Notes under the pieces: generated by a model
Told to the model about the DNA's origin: nothing
What the model saw: only the letters and a program-made list of their open reading frames with translations
The model's database searches: none
Shown here: piece by piece, positions 24,719 to 33,480 of the stretch
Layout of the letters: the number at the start of each line of letters is the position of its first letter
Position numbering within the stretch: the stretch's first letter is position 1
Translations under genes and position numbers: made by a program
Assembly (NCBI RefSeq): GCF_003387475.1
Contig: NZ_QUNO01000002.1
Span: 558,001-622,000, forward strand
Direction: 5' to 3'
DNA: 64,000 nt
Origin: Kutzneria buriramensis
GTDB lineage: Bacteria > Actinomycetota > Actinomycetes > Mycobacteriales > Pseudonocardiaceae

Positions 24719-24895
24719 GGGCGGAAATTCCACAGCGCGTGGGGAATCCCACCCGCCGGCCCCCGAGCTGCGCCGGCCGGAATTCCGCCGCGCGTGACGG
24801 ATCGCTGGCCGCTGCCTGGGCCTGCGCCGGCCGGAATTCCGGTCGCACGGGACCGGCGACCACCTCGGCCCGGCCGGAAAATCCGTCGCGCGCGG
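24719..24895. repeat. Four imperfect direct repeats upstream of an MFS gene
   Basis: The core GGAAATTCC/GGAATTCC/GGAAAATCC, each embedded in GCCGGCCGG and followed by a CGCGCG-rich stretch, occurs at 24723, 24779, 24833 and 24876. They lie in the region between the divergent DUF427 and MFS genes and may bind a regulator. Confidence 0.5.
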
Positions 24896-24927
24896 GGACC
24901 CCCGCCAATACGCTCGACCCGGTGACC

Positions 24928-26163
24928 ATGCCTCGTCGCCTGCTGGTCGACTCCGCCCCTCTCCGCGAATCTCCGGCTTTCCGCCGCCTCTGGATCGGTT
25001 CAGGCGTCTCCGCGGTCGGCACCACGATGACCCTGTTCGCTGTCACCTACCAGGTCTTCACCCTCACCAACAGCTCCCTGGCGGTCGGCGCGGTCGGCCT
25101 GTGCACGGCCGTGCCGGTGATCGCCTTCGGCATGCTCGCCGGCAGCATCGGCGACGCCATGGATCGCCGCAAACTGGTGCTGTTCAGCAGCTCGGCGCTC
25201 GCGGTGGTCTCGGCCCTGTTCGCCGTGCAGGCGTTTCTCGACCTGAGACAGCTCTGGCTGCTCTACGTGCTCGCCGTCGTGGAGGCGCTGGGCGTCTCGC
25301 TCAACGCGCCGGCCCGCCGCACGTTCATGCCCCGCCTGCTGCCGCCCAACCTGCTGCCGGCCGGCGCGGCGCTGAACATGATGACCATGCACCTCAGCTC
25401 CACCGTCGGCCCGCTCCTGGCCGGCGTGGTCGCGGCGGCCTGGGGCCTCAAGGCTTGCTACCTGATCGACGCGATCAGCTTCGGGGCCGCGCTGTACGGC
25501 GTGTTCCGACTGCCGCCGATGCCGCCCGAGGGTTCACTGGCCAAGCCCGGCTTCAAGGCCGTGCTGGAGGCGGTCACGTTCATCAAGGGCTCCTCCGTGC
25601 TGACCGGGGCCGTCCTCGCCGACCTGTTCGCCACCGCGCTGGGCATGCCGATGGCGGTGTTCCCCGCGATGAACGCCGCGTTCTTCGGCGGCGGCCCGCA
25701 GACCCTCGGCCTGCTCAACGCCGCGCCGGCGATCGGCGGCGTCATCGGCTCGCTGCTGTCCGGTCCGGTCGGTCACGTGTCACGGCAGGGGCGCGCCATG
25801 CTGCTCGCCGGCATCGGCTGGGCCGTCGCGATCGTCGGCTTCGGCCTGTCGACCACGCTCTGGATCTCCGTCGCGCTGCTGGCCGTCGGCGGCGCCTGCG
25901 ACGTGATCAGCGTCGTGTTCCGGACGACCATGGTGCAACTGGCGACGCCCGACAAGTACCGCGGGCGGGTCAGCGCCGCCGAATACGTCGTCGGACTCGG
26001 CGGCCCACAGCTGGGCAACTTCCGTGCCGGCGCCATCGCGTCGCTCACCACGCCGGGCCTCAGCGCGGTGATCGGCGGGCTGTCGACCATCGCCGGCGCG
26101 CTGGTGTTGTGGCGAACGCTGCCAGGATTCGCGGCCTTCCGGGCACCATTGCCGGATGACTGA
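24928..26163 (+). CDS. MFS transporter (MFS_3/EntS-like exporter)
   Basis: This 411-residue protein begins with SPAFRRLWIGSGVSAVGTTMTLFAVTYQV, has the A-motif loop GSIGDAMDRRKLVL, NAPARRTFMPRLLP between helices 4 and 5, and about twelve helices, as in enterobactin-exporter-type MFS proteins. A GTG at 24922 is an alternative start. The last 8 nt overlap the start of the ECF sigma gene, implying coupled expression. Substrate unknown. Confidence 0.85.
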   Translation: MPRRLLVDSAPLRESPAFRRLWIGSGVSAVGTTMTLFAVTYQVFTLTNSSLAVGAVGLCTAVPVIAFGMLAGSIGDAMDRRKLVLFSSSALAVVSALFAVQAFLDLRQLWLLYVLAVVEALGVSLNAPARRTFMPRLLPPNLLPAGAALNMMTMHLSSTVGPLLAGVVAAAWGLKACYLIDAISFGAALYGVFRLPPMPPEGSLAKPGFKAVLEAVTFIKGSSVLTGAVLADLFATALGMPMAVFPAMNAAFFGGGPQTLGLLNAAPAIGGVIGSLLSGPVGHVSRQGRAMLLAGIGWAVAIVGFGLSTTLWISVALLAVGGACDVISVVFRTTMVQLATPDKYRGRVSAAEYVVGLGGPQLGNFRAGAIASLTTPGLSAVIGGLSTIAGALVLWRTLPGFAAFRAPLPDD

Positions 26164-27085
26164 GCCGTCCTTCGAAGACCTGGTCGCGCCGTACCGCGGC
26201 GAGCTGCGGGCGCACTGCTACCGAATGCTCGGCAGCATCCAGGACGCCGAGGACGCCTTGCAGAACGCGCTCCTCGGCGCATGGCAGGGCTTCGGCGGCT
26301 TCGAGGGCCGCAGCTCGGTCCGCACCTGGTTGTACCGCATCACCACGAACGCCTGCCTGCGGTTCCGCGAACGTCGCCGGGTCACGAGCGTCGAGCACGG
26401 CCCGGCGTGGCAGGAGGTCGAGGACCTCGGCGCGCCGCTGACCGAGATCGCCTGGGTGGAGCCGTGCCCCGACCCGCAGGTCCGCCACGATCAGCTCGCC
26501 AGCGTCGAACTCGCCTACGTCGCCGCGCTGCAACTGCTGCCGGCGACGCAGCGGGCCGTGCTGATACTGCGTGAGGTTCTCACGTTCTCCGCGGCCGAGG
26601 TCGCCGAGCAGCTGGACATGACCGTGCCCGCCGTGAACAGCGCGCTGCAACGGGCCCGGCAGAGCCTGCGCGCCGGCGGACTCAGCCAACAGGATGAACT
26701 TGCTGCGCTCGGCGAGCACGGGCAGCGCAGACTGGTGGACGCCTTCGTCGACGCCTGGGCGCGCGCCGACGTGGACGCGCTGACCGGCCTGCTCGTCGAG
26801 GACGCCAGGCTGACGATGCCGCCGCTGGCCGCCTGGTTCGACGGCCGGGACAGCATCCGACGCTTCGTCGCCGAGAGCATGTTCCGCACGCCGTGGCGGC
26901 TCGTTCCGGTGCGCGCCAACGGGCAGCTGGCGTTCGCCTGCTACCAGGGGCCCGAGTTCCGGCTCGGCGCGGTCAACGTGGTGTCCGTCCGGGACGGTCG
27001 GGTCGCCGCGATCGACGCATTCCTGGACCCCACTCTGCACGCCCGATTCGGTCTGCCGCCGGTGTTTCGGGCAACAACACCGTGA
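26156..27085 (+). CDS. ECF RNA polymerase sigma factor with C-terminal SnoaL-like domain
   Basis: This 309-residue protein has sigma region 2 (LVAPYRGELRAHCYRMLGS and DAEDALQNALLGAWQ), region 4 (LPATQRAVLILREV with HTH SAAEVAEQLDMTVPAVNSAL) and a C-terminal NTF2/SnoaL-like domain from about 190 (LVDAFVDAWARADVDALTGL). This is the SigJ/SigG-like ECF design, where the extra domain is thought to replace a separate anti-sigma factor. ATG 26156 overlaps the MFS gene. The 217 bp to the next gene show only a weak dyad near 27219-27236. Confidence 0.9.
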   Translation: MTEPSFEDLVAPYRGELRAHCYRMLGSIQDAEDALQNALLGAWQGFGGFEGRSSVRTWLYRITTNACLRFRERRRVTSVEHGPAWQEVEDLGAPLTEIAWVEPCPDPQVRHDQLASVELAYVAALQLLPATQRAVLILREVLTFSAAEVAEQLDMTVPAVNSALQRARQSLRAGGLSQQDELAALGEHGQRRLVDAFVDAWARADVDALTGLLVEDARLTMPPLAAWFDGRDSIRRFVAESMFRTPWRLVPVRANGQLAFACYQGPEFRLGAVNVVSVRDGRVAAIDAFLDPTLHARFGLPPVFRATTP

Positions 27086-27302
27086 CAATTGCCGCGAGGA
27101 TGTTTGAAACGCTCGCGTACGCGCCGGGTGAGCGCCCGCGCCGGCAGCGTGACCAGCGCAGAACTGTGACCATGCCAGACATTCACGCGTCCTACCGGTT
27201 GCGGTCGGCCCGTTTTGGAGGTAGATCTCTAAACCTGCTCGTAACCCGCCGGCCACATGTGCGCGAACGTTTCGGCAACGCACGCGACATCGGGAGAATG
27301 CC

Positions 27303-28763
27303 ATGACAGCTGCCAGTCCCGCCGCCGGCACGGCGACCCCACAGGTGAGCCTCGTTCCCGCCCGCATGGACCGGTTGCCGTGGACCAGATTCCACTGGTC
27401 GATCGTGATCGGCCTCGGCGTGTCCTGGATTCTCGACGGCCTCGAGATCCAGATCGTGTCCGCGGCCGGCTACCAGTCGACGCTGCACATGGACTCCGTG
27501 CAGGTCGGCTTCACCGGCACCATCTACCTGATCGGACAGGTGGTCGGCGCGCTGTTCTTCGGCCGCCTCACCGACAAGATCGGCCGGAAACGGCTGTTCA
27601 TCCTGACCCTGGCGATCTACCTGGTGGCCAGCGGCATCGCCGGCTTCTCGTTCGCCGTGTGGTTCCTGTGGATCTTCCGGTTCATCGCCGGCCTCGGCAT
27701 CGGCGGCGAGTACACCGCGATCAACTCCGCCATCGACGAGCTGATCCCGTCCCGCTACCGGGGCCGCGTCGACATCGCCGTCAACGGCACGTACTGGGGC
27801 GGCGCGATGATCGGCGCCACCGCGAACCTGTTCCTGCTCAACCCGAACATCCTCGCGGTGGACTGGGGCTGGCGCATCGGCTTCTTCATCGGCCCGGTGC
27901 TCGGCCTGATCATCATCTACCTGCGCCGGCACATCCCGGAGAGCCCGCGCTGGCTGATGACGCACGGCCGGCTGCCCGAGGCCGAGCAGACGGTCGACGA
28001 CATCGAGGCGAGGGTGCAGGCGGAGGGCAAGACGCTGACGCCGGTGCCGGAGTCCAAGGCGCTGTCGATCGTGCCGGCGCCGCGGCTGGGCTTCTCCACC
28101 GTGTCGCGGATCTTCCTGGTGCAGTACCCGAAGCGCAGCTTCCTCGGCTTCTCGATGATGGTCACGCAGTCGTTCCTGTACAACGCCATCTTCTTCACGT
28201 ATGCCTTGGTGCTGCACAACTTCTACCACATCAGCGACAGTGACACGTCCTGGTACTTCTTCCCGTTCGCGGTCGGCAACCTGCTCGGCCCGCTCATCCT
28301 CGGGCCGTGGTTCGACACCATCGGCCGACGTAAGATGATCTTCGGGACGTACGGCCTGGCCGGCATCGTGCTGGCGATCTCGGCGGCGCTGTTCAGCGCC
28401 GGCTCGCTGACCGCGACCACGCAGACGGTGTTCTGGTGCGTGTCGTTCTTCTTCGCCTCCGCGGGCGCCTCGTCGGCGTACCTGACCGTCAGCGAGATCT
28501 TCCCGCTGGAGTTGCGGGGGCAGGCGATCTCGTACTTCTTCGCCATCGGCCAGGTGGCCGGCGCGATCGCGCCGACCGTGTTCGGCGCGCTGGTCGGCGA
28601 GGGCACCAGCCGCGGGCCGCTGACCATCGGCTACTACTTCGGCGCCGGGATCATGATCCTGGGCGGGCTGATCGCCTGGTTCTTCGGCGTGAACGCCGAG
28701 GGGCAGTCCCTTGAGGACGTCGCCGATCCGCTGTCCAAGGCGCCCGTCGAACATGCCAGCTAG
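27303..28763 (+). CDS. MFS metabolite:H+ symporter (AAHS/sugar-porter-like)
   Basis: This 486-residue twelve-helix transporter has the first-loop motif GRLTDKIGRKRLF (A-motif), the RFIAGLGIGGEYTAINSAIDELIPSRYRG stretch typical of sugar and aromatic-acid porters, the PESPRWL motif after helix 6, and a second A-motif GPWFDTIGRRKM. It most likely imports an organic acid or sugar with protons. ATG 27303. It is followed after 29 bp by the stress-protein gene and may share its mRNA. Confidence 0.88.
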   Translation: MTAASPAAGTATPQVSLVPARMDRLPWTRFHWSIVIGLGVSWILDGLEIQIVSAAGYQSTLHMDSVQVGFTGTIYLIGQVVGALFFGRLTDKIGRKRLFILTLAIYLVASGIAGFSFAVWFLWIFRFIAGLGIGGEYTAINSAIDELIPSRYRGRVDIAVNGTYWGGAMIGATANLFLLNPNILAVDWGWRIGFFIGPVLGLIIIYLRRHIPESPRWLMTHGRLPEAEQTVDDIEARVQAEGKTLTPVPESKALSIVPAPRLGFSTVSRIFLVQYPKRSFLGFSMMVTQSFLYNAIFFTYALVLHNFYHISDSDTSWYFFPFAVGNLLGPLILGPWFDTIGRRKMIFGTYGLAGIVLAISAALFSAGSLTATTQTVFWCVSFFFASAGASSAYLTVSEIFPLELRGQAISYFFAIGQVAGAIAPTVFGALVGEGTSRGPLTIGYYFGAGIMILGGLIAWFFGVNAEGQSLEDVADPLSKAPVEHAS

Positions 28764-28792
28764 GATCCGCGACGACGAGGAGGTGGCTAGTC

Positions 28793-29335
28793 GTGGCTGA
28801 TTTCATCGTCGTGGGCGTCAGCGTCCGCAGTGGATCCCCGACCGCGCTTCGATGGGCGGCGGACGAGGCGCGGCGCCGGCGCTGCGGGTTGGTCGCCGTC
28901 CGGGCCTGGCGGGCACCGCGTCCGCCGGCCGCGCCGGGAGGCCGGCCACCGGCCGTCTCCCGGGACGTGGACGCCGATTTCGCCGCCGGCGAGGAGAAGT
29001 TGCGCGCCGACGTCGCCGCTGCGCTGGGCGAGGACGCCAAGGTCGAGTGCCGGCTGGTGAAGGGGACGCCCGTCTCCGTGCTGCTCAAGGAGTCCGAGGG
29101 CGCGGCGATGCTCGTGCTCGACGCGCCGCGGCGGACCGACCTGAAGACCAACACCCTGCTGGCACACCGGTTGATGTACCACGTCGGGTGTCCCGTCGTG
29201 GTCATGCCGCCGGCGCTGACGCAGCCCGGGCCCAGCCGGGCGGCCCGGCTGGGCAAGGAGGTCGGCACCCGGATCGCCAAGGCCGCCGCGTCCGCCGGGC
29301 GGCCGGGGATCAGGATCCCACCGCAACCGAACTGA
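28793..29335 (+). CDS. Universal stress protein (UspA domain)
   Basis: This 180-residue protein is one UspA domain: VVGVSVRSGSPTALRWAADEA at the start and the end segment LMYHVGCPVVVMPP. The usual ATP-binding G-2x-G-9x-G(S/T) run is altered to LDAPRRTDLKTN, so it may be of the non-ATP type. A Pro/Arg-rich tail follows to 180. GAGGAGG precedes the GTG at 28793. It overlaps the convergent EamA gene by 26 bp. Confidence 0.82.
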   Translation: MADFIVVGVSVRSGSPTALRWAADEARRRRCGLVAVRAWRAPRPPAAPGGRPPAVSRDVDADFAAGEEKLRADVAAALGEDAKVECRLVKGTPVSVLLKESEGAAMLVLDAPRRTDLKTNTLLAHRLMYHVGCPVVVMPPALTQPGPSRAARLGKEVGTRIAKAAASAGRPGIRIPPQPN

Positions 29336-30197
29336 GTTCCGGTGCTTTCTCGGTCGACCGGCCGGTGATCGGGATCGCGGCTCCGATGAGCGCGACGCCC
29401 GCCCACTGGCCGGTCGACAGCGCCTCGTGCAGGAACGCCGCCGCGAGCACCGCCGCCGCGGCCGGTTCCAGCAGCGTGATCGTCACGGCCGAGGCGGCGC
29501 CGATGTGCCGGATGCCGCGGGCGAACAGCCAGTAGGACAGACCCGTCGTCACCACGCCGAGGTAGAGCACGCCGCCGATGCCTTGCGGCGCAAGCAGGTT
29601 CGGTGTGGCCGTGACGGCGATGACCGGCGACATGATCAGGGCGCCCAGGCTGAAGATGCCGGTCAGAGCGGTGGCATTGCTGTGTCTCTCGGTCAGTTTC
29701 TGGATGCAGATCGCCTGCCCGCTGAACATCGCCGCCGCGAGCACCGACAGCGCCAGTCCCGCGGGCGACATCGTCACGCCGCCTCGGGTAAACGCCAGCA
29801 ACGTGAGGCCGCTCAGGGCGAGCGCCGTGCCGATGAGCCAGCCCGTGCCCGGTGGGCGGCGGTCCTTGACCACCGTCCAGAGGCCCGTGAAGACCGGCGA
29901 CAGTCCGATGCCGACCGCTGTGCTCACCGCGACGCCGGCGCTCGTGATCGCCCCGAAGTATGCCAGCTGGAAGCCGGCGATGCCGATCGCCCCGCCGGCC
30001 AGGGGGAGCAGGTCCGCCCGCGTCCAGATCTTGCGTACTGGGCGGCCCTTCGCCACCGCCAGCAGCACCACCGCGCCGATCCCCAGCCGGATGCCGCCCG
30101 CCGCGATCCGGTCGCCCGTGTCGAACAGCGCCGCCACCGGTCCGAGCGTGCCCCACAGCAATGCGCCCGCCGCCGCGCTCACCACTCCCTTGTTCAC
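29310..30197 (-). CDS. EamA/DMT-family transporter
   Basis: This 295-residue protein has ten hydrophobic helices in two EamA repeats; the first begins AGALLWGTLGPVAALF and the second AMFSGQAICIQKL. Members export amino acids or small metabolites (RhaT/YdcZ/RarD relatives). The start at 30197 lies 64 bp from the divergent GntR gene, with a perfect dyad between them, so regulation by that protein is likely. Confidence 0.85.
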   Translation of the reverse strand: MNKGVVSAAAGALLWGTLGPVAALFDTGDRIAAGGIRLGIGAVVLLAVAKGRPVRKIWTRADLLPLAGGAIGIAGFQLAYFGAITSAGVAVSTAVGIGLSPVFTGLWTVVKDRRPPGTGWLIGTALALSGLTLLAFTRGGVTMSPAGLALSVLAAAMFSGQAICIQKLTERHSNATALTGIFSLGALIMSPVIAVTATPNLLAPQGIGGVLYLGVVTTGLSYWLFARGIRHIGAASAVTITLLEPAAAAVLAAAFLHEALSTGQWAGVALIGAAIPITGRSTEKAPELSSVAVGS

Positions 30198-30215
30198 GGT
30201 GCCGAGGGTAAGACG

Positions 30216-30230
30216 GTATGACAGTCATAC
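30216..30230. promoter_or_regulatory. Perfect 15-bp palindrome, likely GntR operator
   Basis: GTATGACAGTCATAC is a dyad of 7-bp arms around one base, of the size and spacing expected for FadR-type GntR proteins. It lies between the divergent EamA and GntR genes. Confidence 0.65.
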
Positions 30231-30246
30231 GCAATCGTCTGACCGC

Positions 30247-30252
30247 TATACT
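30247..30252 (+). promoter_or_regulatory. -10 element of a probably leaderless gntR transcript
   Basis: TATACT ends 8 nt before the GTG at 30261, so the transcript would begin at or next to the start codon. No ribosome site precedes that GTG, in agreement. Confidence 0.5.
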
Positions 30253-30260
30253 CACGCGGT

Positions 30261-30905
30261 GTGACGGCGTTGCAGACGACCAGTACTCGGGACGCGCTGG
30301 TGGGCGAGGTGCGCAAGCTGATCCTCAGCGGCGAGCTCGCGCCCGGCGCCAGCCTCACCGAGACCATGCTGGCCTCGATGTTCGGCGTCGCCAGGCCCAC
30401 CATCCGGTCCGCGCTCCAGGAGCTCGTCGCCCGCAACCTCGCGCGGCGGGCCAGCGGGCGGTCGCTGATCGTGCCCGTGCTCACCGAGGCCGACGTTCGG
30501 GACCTGTTCTTCGTGCGCACGCCCCTGGAGCTGGAAGCCGTCCGGATCATCGTCGAATCCGGAGCGTCGCTGTCCGAGCCCGAACGCCTCCTCGCCAAGA
30601 TGGACGCGCTGGGCCCGGACGTCAGCTGGGCCGACCGCGTCGAGCTGCACACCGAGTTCCACATCGCCCTCATCGCCGCCGCCGGCAGCCCGCGGCTCAA
30701 CCGCATCTACCCCGCCATGCAGGAGGAGATGCAGCTCTGCCTCGCGCAGCTGCACAACTTCTACCCCGGCGGCGACAACCTCGCCGCCGAACACCGGCGG
30801 CTGCTGGCCGCCATCGGCAGCGGCGACGTAGCGGTGGCGCAGGCCGAGATGAGCGACCATCTCGCCGTCGCCCTCCGCCACATAGCCGCCCGCCGTCCCG
30901 CCTGA
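30261..30905 (+). CDS. GntR-family regulator, FadR/FCD type
   Basis: This 214-residue protein has the GntR winged helix (LILSGELAPGASLTETMLASMFGVARPTIRSALQELVARNLA, about 20-60) and an all-helical FCD ligand domain (FVRTPLELEAVRIIVESG; metal-type Asp/His residues in ELHTEFHIALIAAAGS). Such proteins sense carboxylic acids. It faces the EamA exporter across a palindrome and probably represses both genes. Confidence 0.9.
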   Translation: MTALQTTSTRDALVGEVRKLILSGELAPGASLTETMLASMFGVARPTIRSALQELVARNLARRASGRSLIVPVLTEADVRDLFFVRTPLELEAVRIIVESGASLSEPERLLAKMDALGPDVSWADRVELHTEFHIALIAAAGSPRLNRIYPAMQEEMQLCLAQLHNFYPGGDNLAAEHRRLLAAIGSGDVAVAQAEMSDHLAVALRHIAARRPA

Positions 30906-30942
30906 CTGCCGGATCGCCCCGGCCACCCGCCTACCTCCGGCC

Positions 30943-31080
30943 CAGCTCACCGGCCGCGCAGCTCACCGGCCGCGCAGCTCACCGGCCGCGCAGCTCACCG
31001 GCCGCGCAGCCCATCGGCCGCGCAGCCCATCCCGCCGGCGCCCAATCCGTCGGTCGCCCAGTCCGTCGGTCGCCCAGCCG
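30943..31080. repeat. 16-bp tandem repeat array
   Basis: CAGCTCACCGGCCGCG repeats at 30943, 30959, 30975 and 30991, followed by variants (CAGCCCATCGGCCGCG at 31007 and 31023) and more diverged units near 31039-31080 that keep the 16-bp step. It fills most of the space after the GntR gene. The 415 bp between 30906 and 31320 otherwise hold only the leader ORF below. Confidence 0.85.
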
Positions 31081-31256
31081 TGCCCGCCGGCTGCCTTCTC
31101 GAGTGCCGCCCACATGACCGTCGCCCGCTGCCCCTTCCTGATCGCCGCCCTCCACCCCGCCTTGTTCGGGCGTCCCGCCTCGCCGTCGGTAATTCGGTTG
31201 CGTCCCGGCCTTCCGGTCTGCTGGACTTCCCGCGTCCCCGACCCAGGAGCTGAGAA

Positions 31257-31367
31257 ATGCGCGGGCTTGTTGTGTCCACCCCAGATGGAATCTTCCCCTT
31301 TCTGAAGGACATGACGCCCTGTGCCAGTGCTCAACCTCGGGATTCTCGCGCACGTCGACGCCGGTAA
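31257..31367 (+). CDS. Putative leader ORF (36 codons) overlapping the ribosomal-protection gene
   Basis: ATG 31257 follows AGGAG at 31245-31249 with a 7-nt gap, the best ribosome site in this stretch. The frame reads MRGLVVSTPDGIFPFLKDM... and stops with TAA at 31365-31367, inside the GTPase gene in another frame. Leader peptides upstream of resistance genes can sense stalled ribosomes; that role here is inference. Confidence 0.45.
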   Translation: MRGLVVSTPDGIFPFLKDMTPCASAQPRDSRARRRR

Positions 31368-33234
31368 GACCAGCCTGACCGAGCGGCTGCTGTACGCCGC
31401 CGGGATCATCGACCGGGTCGGCAGCGTCGACGACGGCGACACACAAACCGATTCGATGGCGCTGGAGCGCCGTCGAGGCATCACCATCAAGTCCGCGGTG
31501 GTGTCGTTCGAGATCGGCGACCACACGGTCAACCTGATCGACACGCCCGGCCACCCGGATTTCATCGCCGAGGTGGAACGGGTTCTCGGCGTGCTCGACG
31601 GCGCGGTGCTGGTGGTGTCGGCGGTGGAGGGAGTGCAGGCCCAGACCCGCATTCTGATGCGAGTCCTGCGCCGCCTGCGCATTCCGACGCTCATCTTCGT
31701 CAACAAGATCGATCGCGGCGGCGCCCGCTACGACTCGCTGCTCGCGGACCTGTCCGCGAAGCTGTCGACGGCGATCGTACCGATGGGTTCGGTGCGCGGT
31801 ATCGGCACCCGCGACGGCCGTGTGGTGCCTTTTGGTGTCGATGACGTCGATTTCGTCGAACGGCTCGTTTCGTTGGACGACGAACTCACCGCCACCTATT
31901 TGTCGGCCGGCGAGGTGCCGATGGCGCAAGCGTTGTCGGTGCTTGCGACTCAGTCCCGGCATGCGCTCGTGCACCCCGTCTACTTCGGCTCCGCGATCAC
32001 CGGGGTCGGCGTGGATGCGCTGGTCGAGGGCCTCACCTCGTTCCTGCCAGCGGCTGCCGTAGCCGACGGCCCGATGTCGGGCACCGTGTTCAAGGTCGAG
32101 CGCGGAGCCGCCGGCGAGAAGATCGCTTACGTGCGGATGCATGCCGGCACGCTGCGGGTGCGGGATCGTCTCGTCGACGACAAGGTGACCGCGATTTCGG
32201 TGTTCTCCCACGGAGCCAGCGTTCCGGCGCAGTCGGTTTCCGCCGGCTCCATCGCCAAGCTGTGGGGGCTGAACGGGGTGCGCATCGGCGACGCGGTCGG
32301 CTCGACGACCGGTGTTGCGGAGCACTATTTCTCGCCGCCGACCTTGGAAACCGTTGTCCTGCCTGCGCATATGTCGGAAGTCGGCGCCTTGCGCGTGGCG
32401 CTCGACCAGTTGGCCGAACAGGATCCGCTGATCGACGTTCGTCAGGACGAGATCCGCCGCGAGATCTCCGTGTCGTTGTACGGCGAGGTGCAGAAGGAAG
32501 TCATCCAGACCACGCTCGCCGAGGAGTTCGGAATCGACGTCGTTTTCCGGGAAACCACGACCATCAACGTCGAACGCGTCATCGGCGTCGGCTCCGCGTG
32601 CGAGACCATCGGGGTCGCGCCCAATCCGTTCCGTGCCACGGTCGGTCTGCGCATCGAACCGGGTCCTGTCGGCAGCGGCGTGCATTACCGCCTCGAGGTC
32701 GAACTCGGTTCCATGCTCTATGCGTTCATGAAGGCCGTCGAGGACACCGTTCGGGAGACCCTTTCGCAGGGTCTGCACGGCTGGCAGGTCATCGACTGCG
32801 TCGTCACCATGACGCATTCCGGGTATTGCTCCGTGACCAGCACCGCCGCCGACTTTCGGGGCCTCACCCCGTTGGTGCTGATGAGCGCGCTCGCCCGGGC
32901 CGGGACCCGGGTCCACGAGCCGGTGCACCGCTACCAGTTGGAGATTCCCGCCGAGTCCTTCGCCGCCGTGCTGCCGGTGCTGGTCCGTCTCCGCGCCGCC
33001 CCGCTCACGTCGTCCATGAGCGACGGTACCCACGTCCTCGTCGGCGACATTCCCGCCGCCGAGGTCCACGGGCTCGAGCGCCGGCTACCGTCCCTGACCA
33101 GCGGCGAAGGCGTGTTGGAGTCTGCTTTCGACCACTACCGACCTGTCGGCGGCCCCGTCCCCAACCGGGCTCGCTGGGACCACAACCCGTTGAACCGCAA
33201 GGAATACCTGCTCCACGTGCTACGGCGGGTGTGA
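31321..33234 (+). CDS. TetM/OtrA-like ribosomal-protection GTPase
   Basis: This 637-residue translational GTPase is of EF-G fold with G1 AHVDAGKTS (10-18), G2 region RRRGITIKS, G3 DTPGHPDF and G4 NKIDRGG. Its length and domain order (G, II, III, IV, V) match tetracycline-resistance ribosomal-protection proteins, which push the drug off the 30S subunit, rather than EF-G itself (about 700). OtrA-like proteins in actinomycetes are often intrinsic. The GTG at 31321 has no clear ribosome site of its own, suggesting coupling to the leader ORF. Drug spectrum cannot be read from sequence. Confidence 0.85.
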   Translation: MPVLNLGILAHVDAGKTSLTERLLYAAGIIDRVGSVDDGDTQTDSMALERRRGITIKSAVVSFEIGDHTVNLIDTPGHPDFIAEVERVLGVLDGAVLVVSAVEGVQAQTRILMRVLRRLRIPTLIFVNKIDRGGARYDSLLADLSAKLSTAIVPMGSVRGIGTRDGRVVPFGVDDVDFVERLVSLDDELTATYLSAGEVPMAQALSVLATQSRHALVHPVYFGSAITGVGVDALVEGLTSFLPAAAVADGPMSGTVFKVERGAAGEKIAYVRMHAGTLRVRDRLVDDKVTAISVFSHGASVPAQSVSAGSIAKLWGLNGVRIGDAVGSTTGVAEHYFSPPTLETVVLPAHMSEVGALRVALDQLAEQDPLIDVRQDEIRREISVSLYGEVQKEVIQTTLAEEFGIDVVFRETTTINVERVIGVGSACETIGVAPNPFRATVGLRIEPGPVGSGVHYRLEVELGSMLYAFMKAVEDTVRETLSQGLHGWQVIDCVVTMTHSGYCSVTSTAADFRGLTPLVLMSALARAGTRVHEPVHRYQLEIPAESFAAVLPVLVRLRAAPLTSSMSDGTHVLVGDIPAAEVHGLERRLPSLTSGEGVLESAFDHYRPVGGPVPNRARWDHNPLNRKEYLLHVLRRV

Positions 33235-33236
33235 GC

Positions 33237-33470
33237 TCAGTCCTTGTGACGGCGGTACGCCACCCAGCCGATGTTGACCATCGTCGCCGCCGACAATCCC
33301 GCCAGCAGCACCCCCGCCCACGTCATGCCCAGTTGGAAGGAGGCCAGGCAGGCGAGGAAACACAGCGTCACCCCCACCACCGCCAGCCACAGGCGCGCCG
33401 TCCGCGTCGGAACCACCCCGCCCATGCCCGCCGTCGGATCGTGGAACGCCCACCGCCTGCCGCCCACCAC
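33237..33470 (-). CDS. Small two-helix membrane protein
   Basis: This 77-residue frame ends in two hydrophobic helices, LWLAVVGVTLCFLACLASF and WAGVLLAGLSAATMVNIGWVA, with a basic tail YRRHKD. Such DUF-less small membrane proteins are common in actinobacteria. The start (GTG 33470 or an internal GTG/ATG) is unsure. It converges with the GTPase gene with 2 bp between stops. Confidence 0.55.
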   Translation of the reverse strand: MVGGRRWAFHDPTAGMGGVVPTRTARLWLAVVGVTLCFLACLASFQLGMTWAGVLLAGLSAATMVNIGWVAYRRHKD

Positions 33471-33480
33471 TCTGCCTTCC

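Noticed and set aside
27192-28754. 520-codon minus-strand frame opposite the metabolite MFS
   Set aside because: The plus strand has all transporter motifs and twelve helices; the minus frame is low-complexity Arg/Asp/Gly/His.
30943-31080. CRISPR or attachment site
   Set aside because: The 16-bp units are directly adjacent with no spacers; no integrase or recombinase gene is near.
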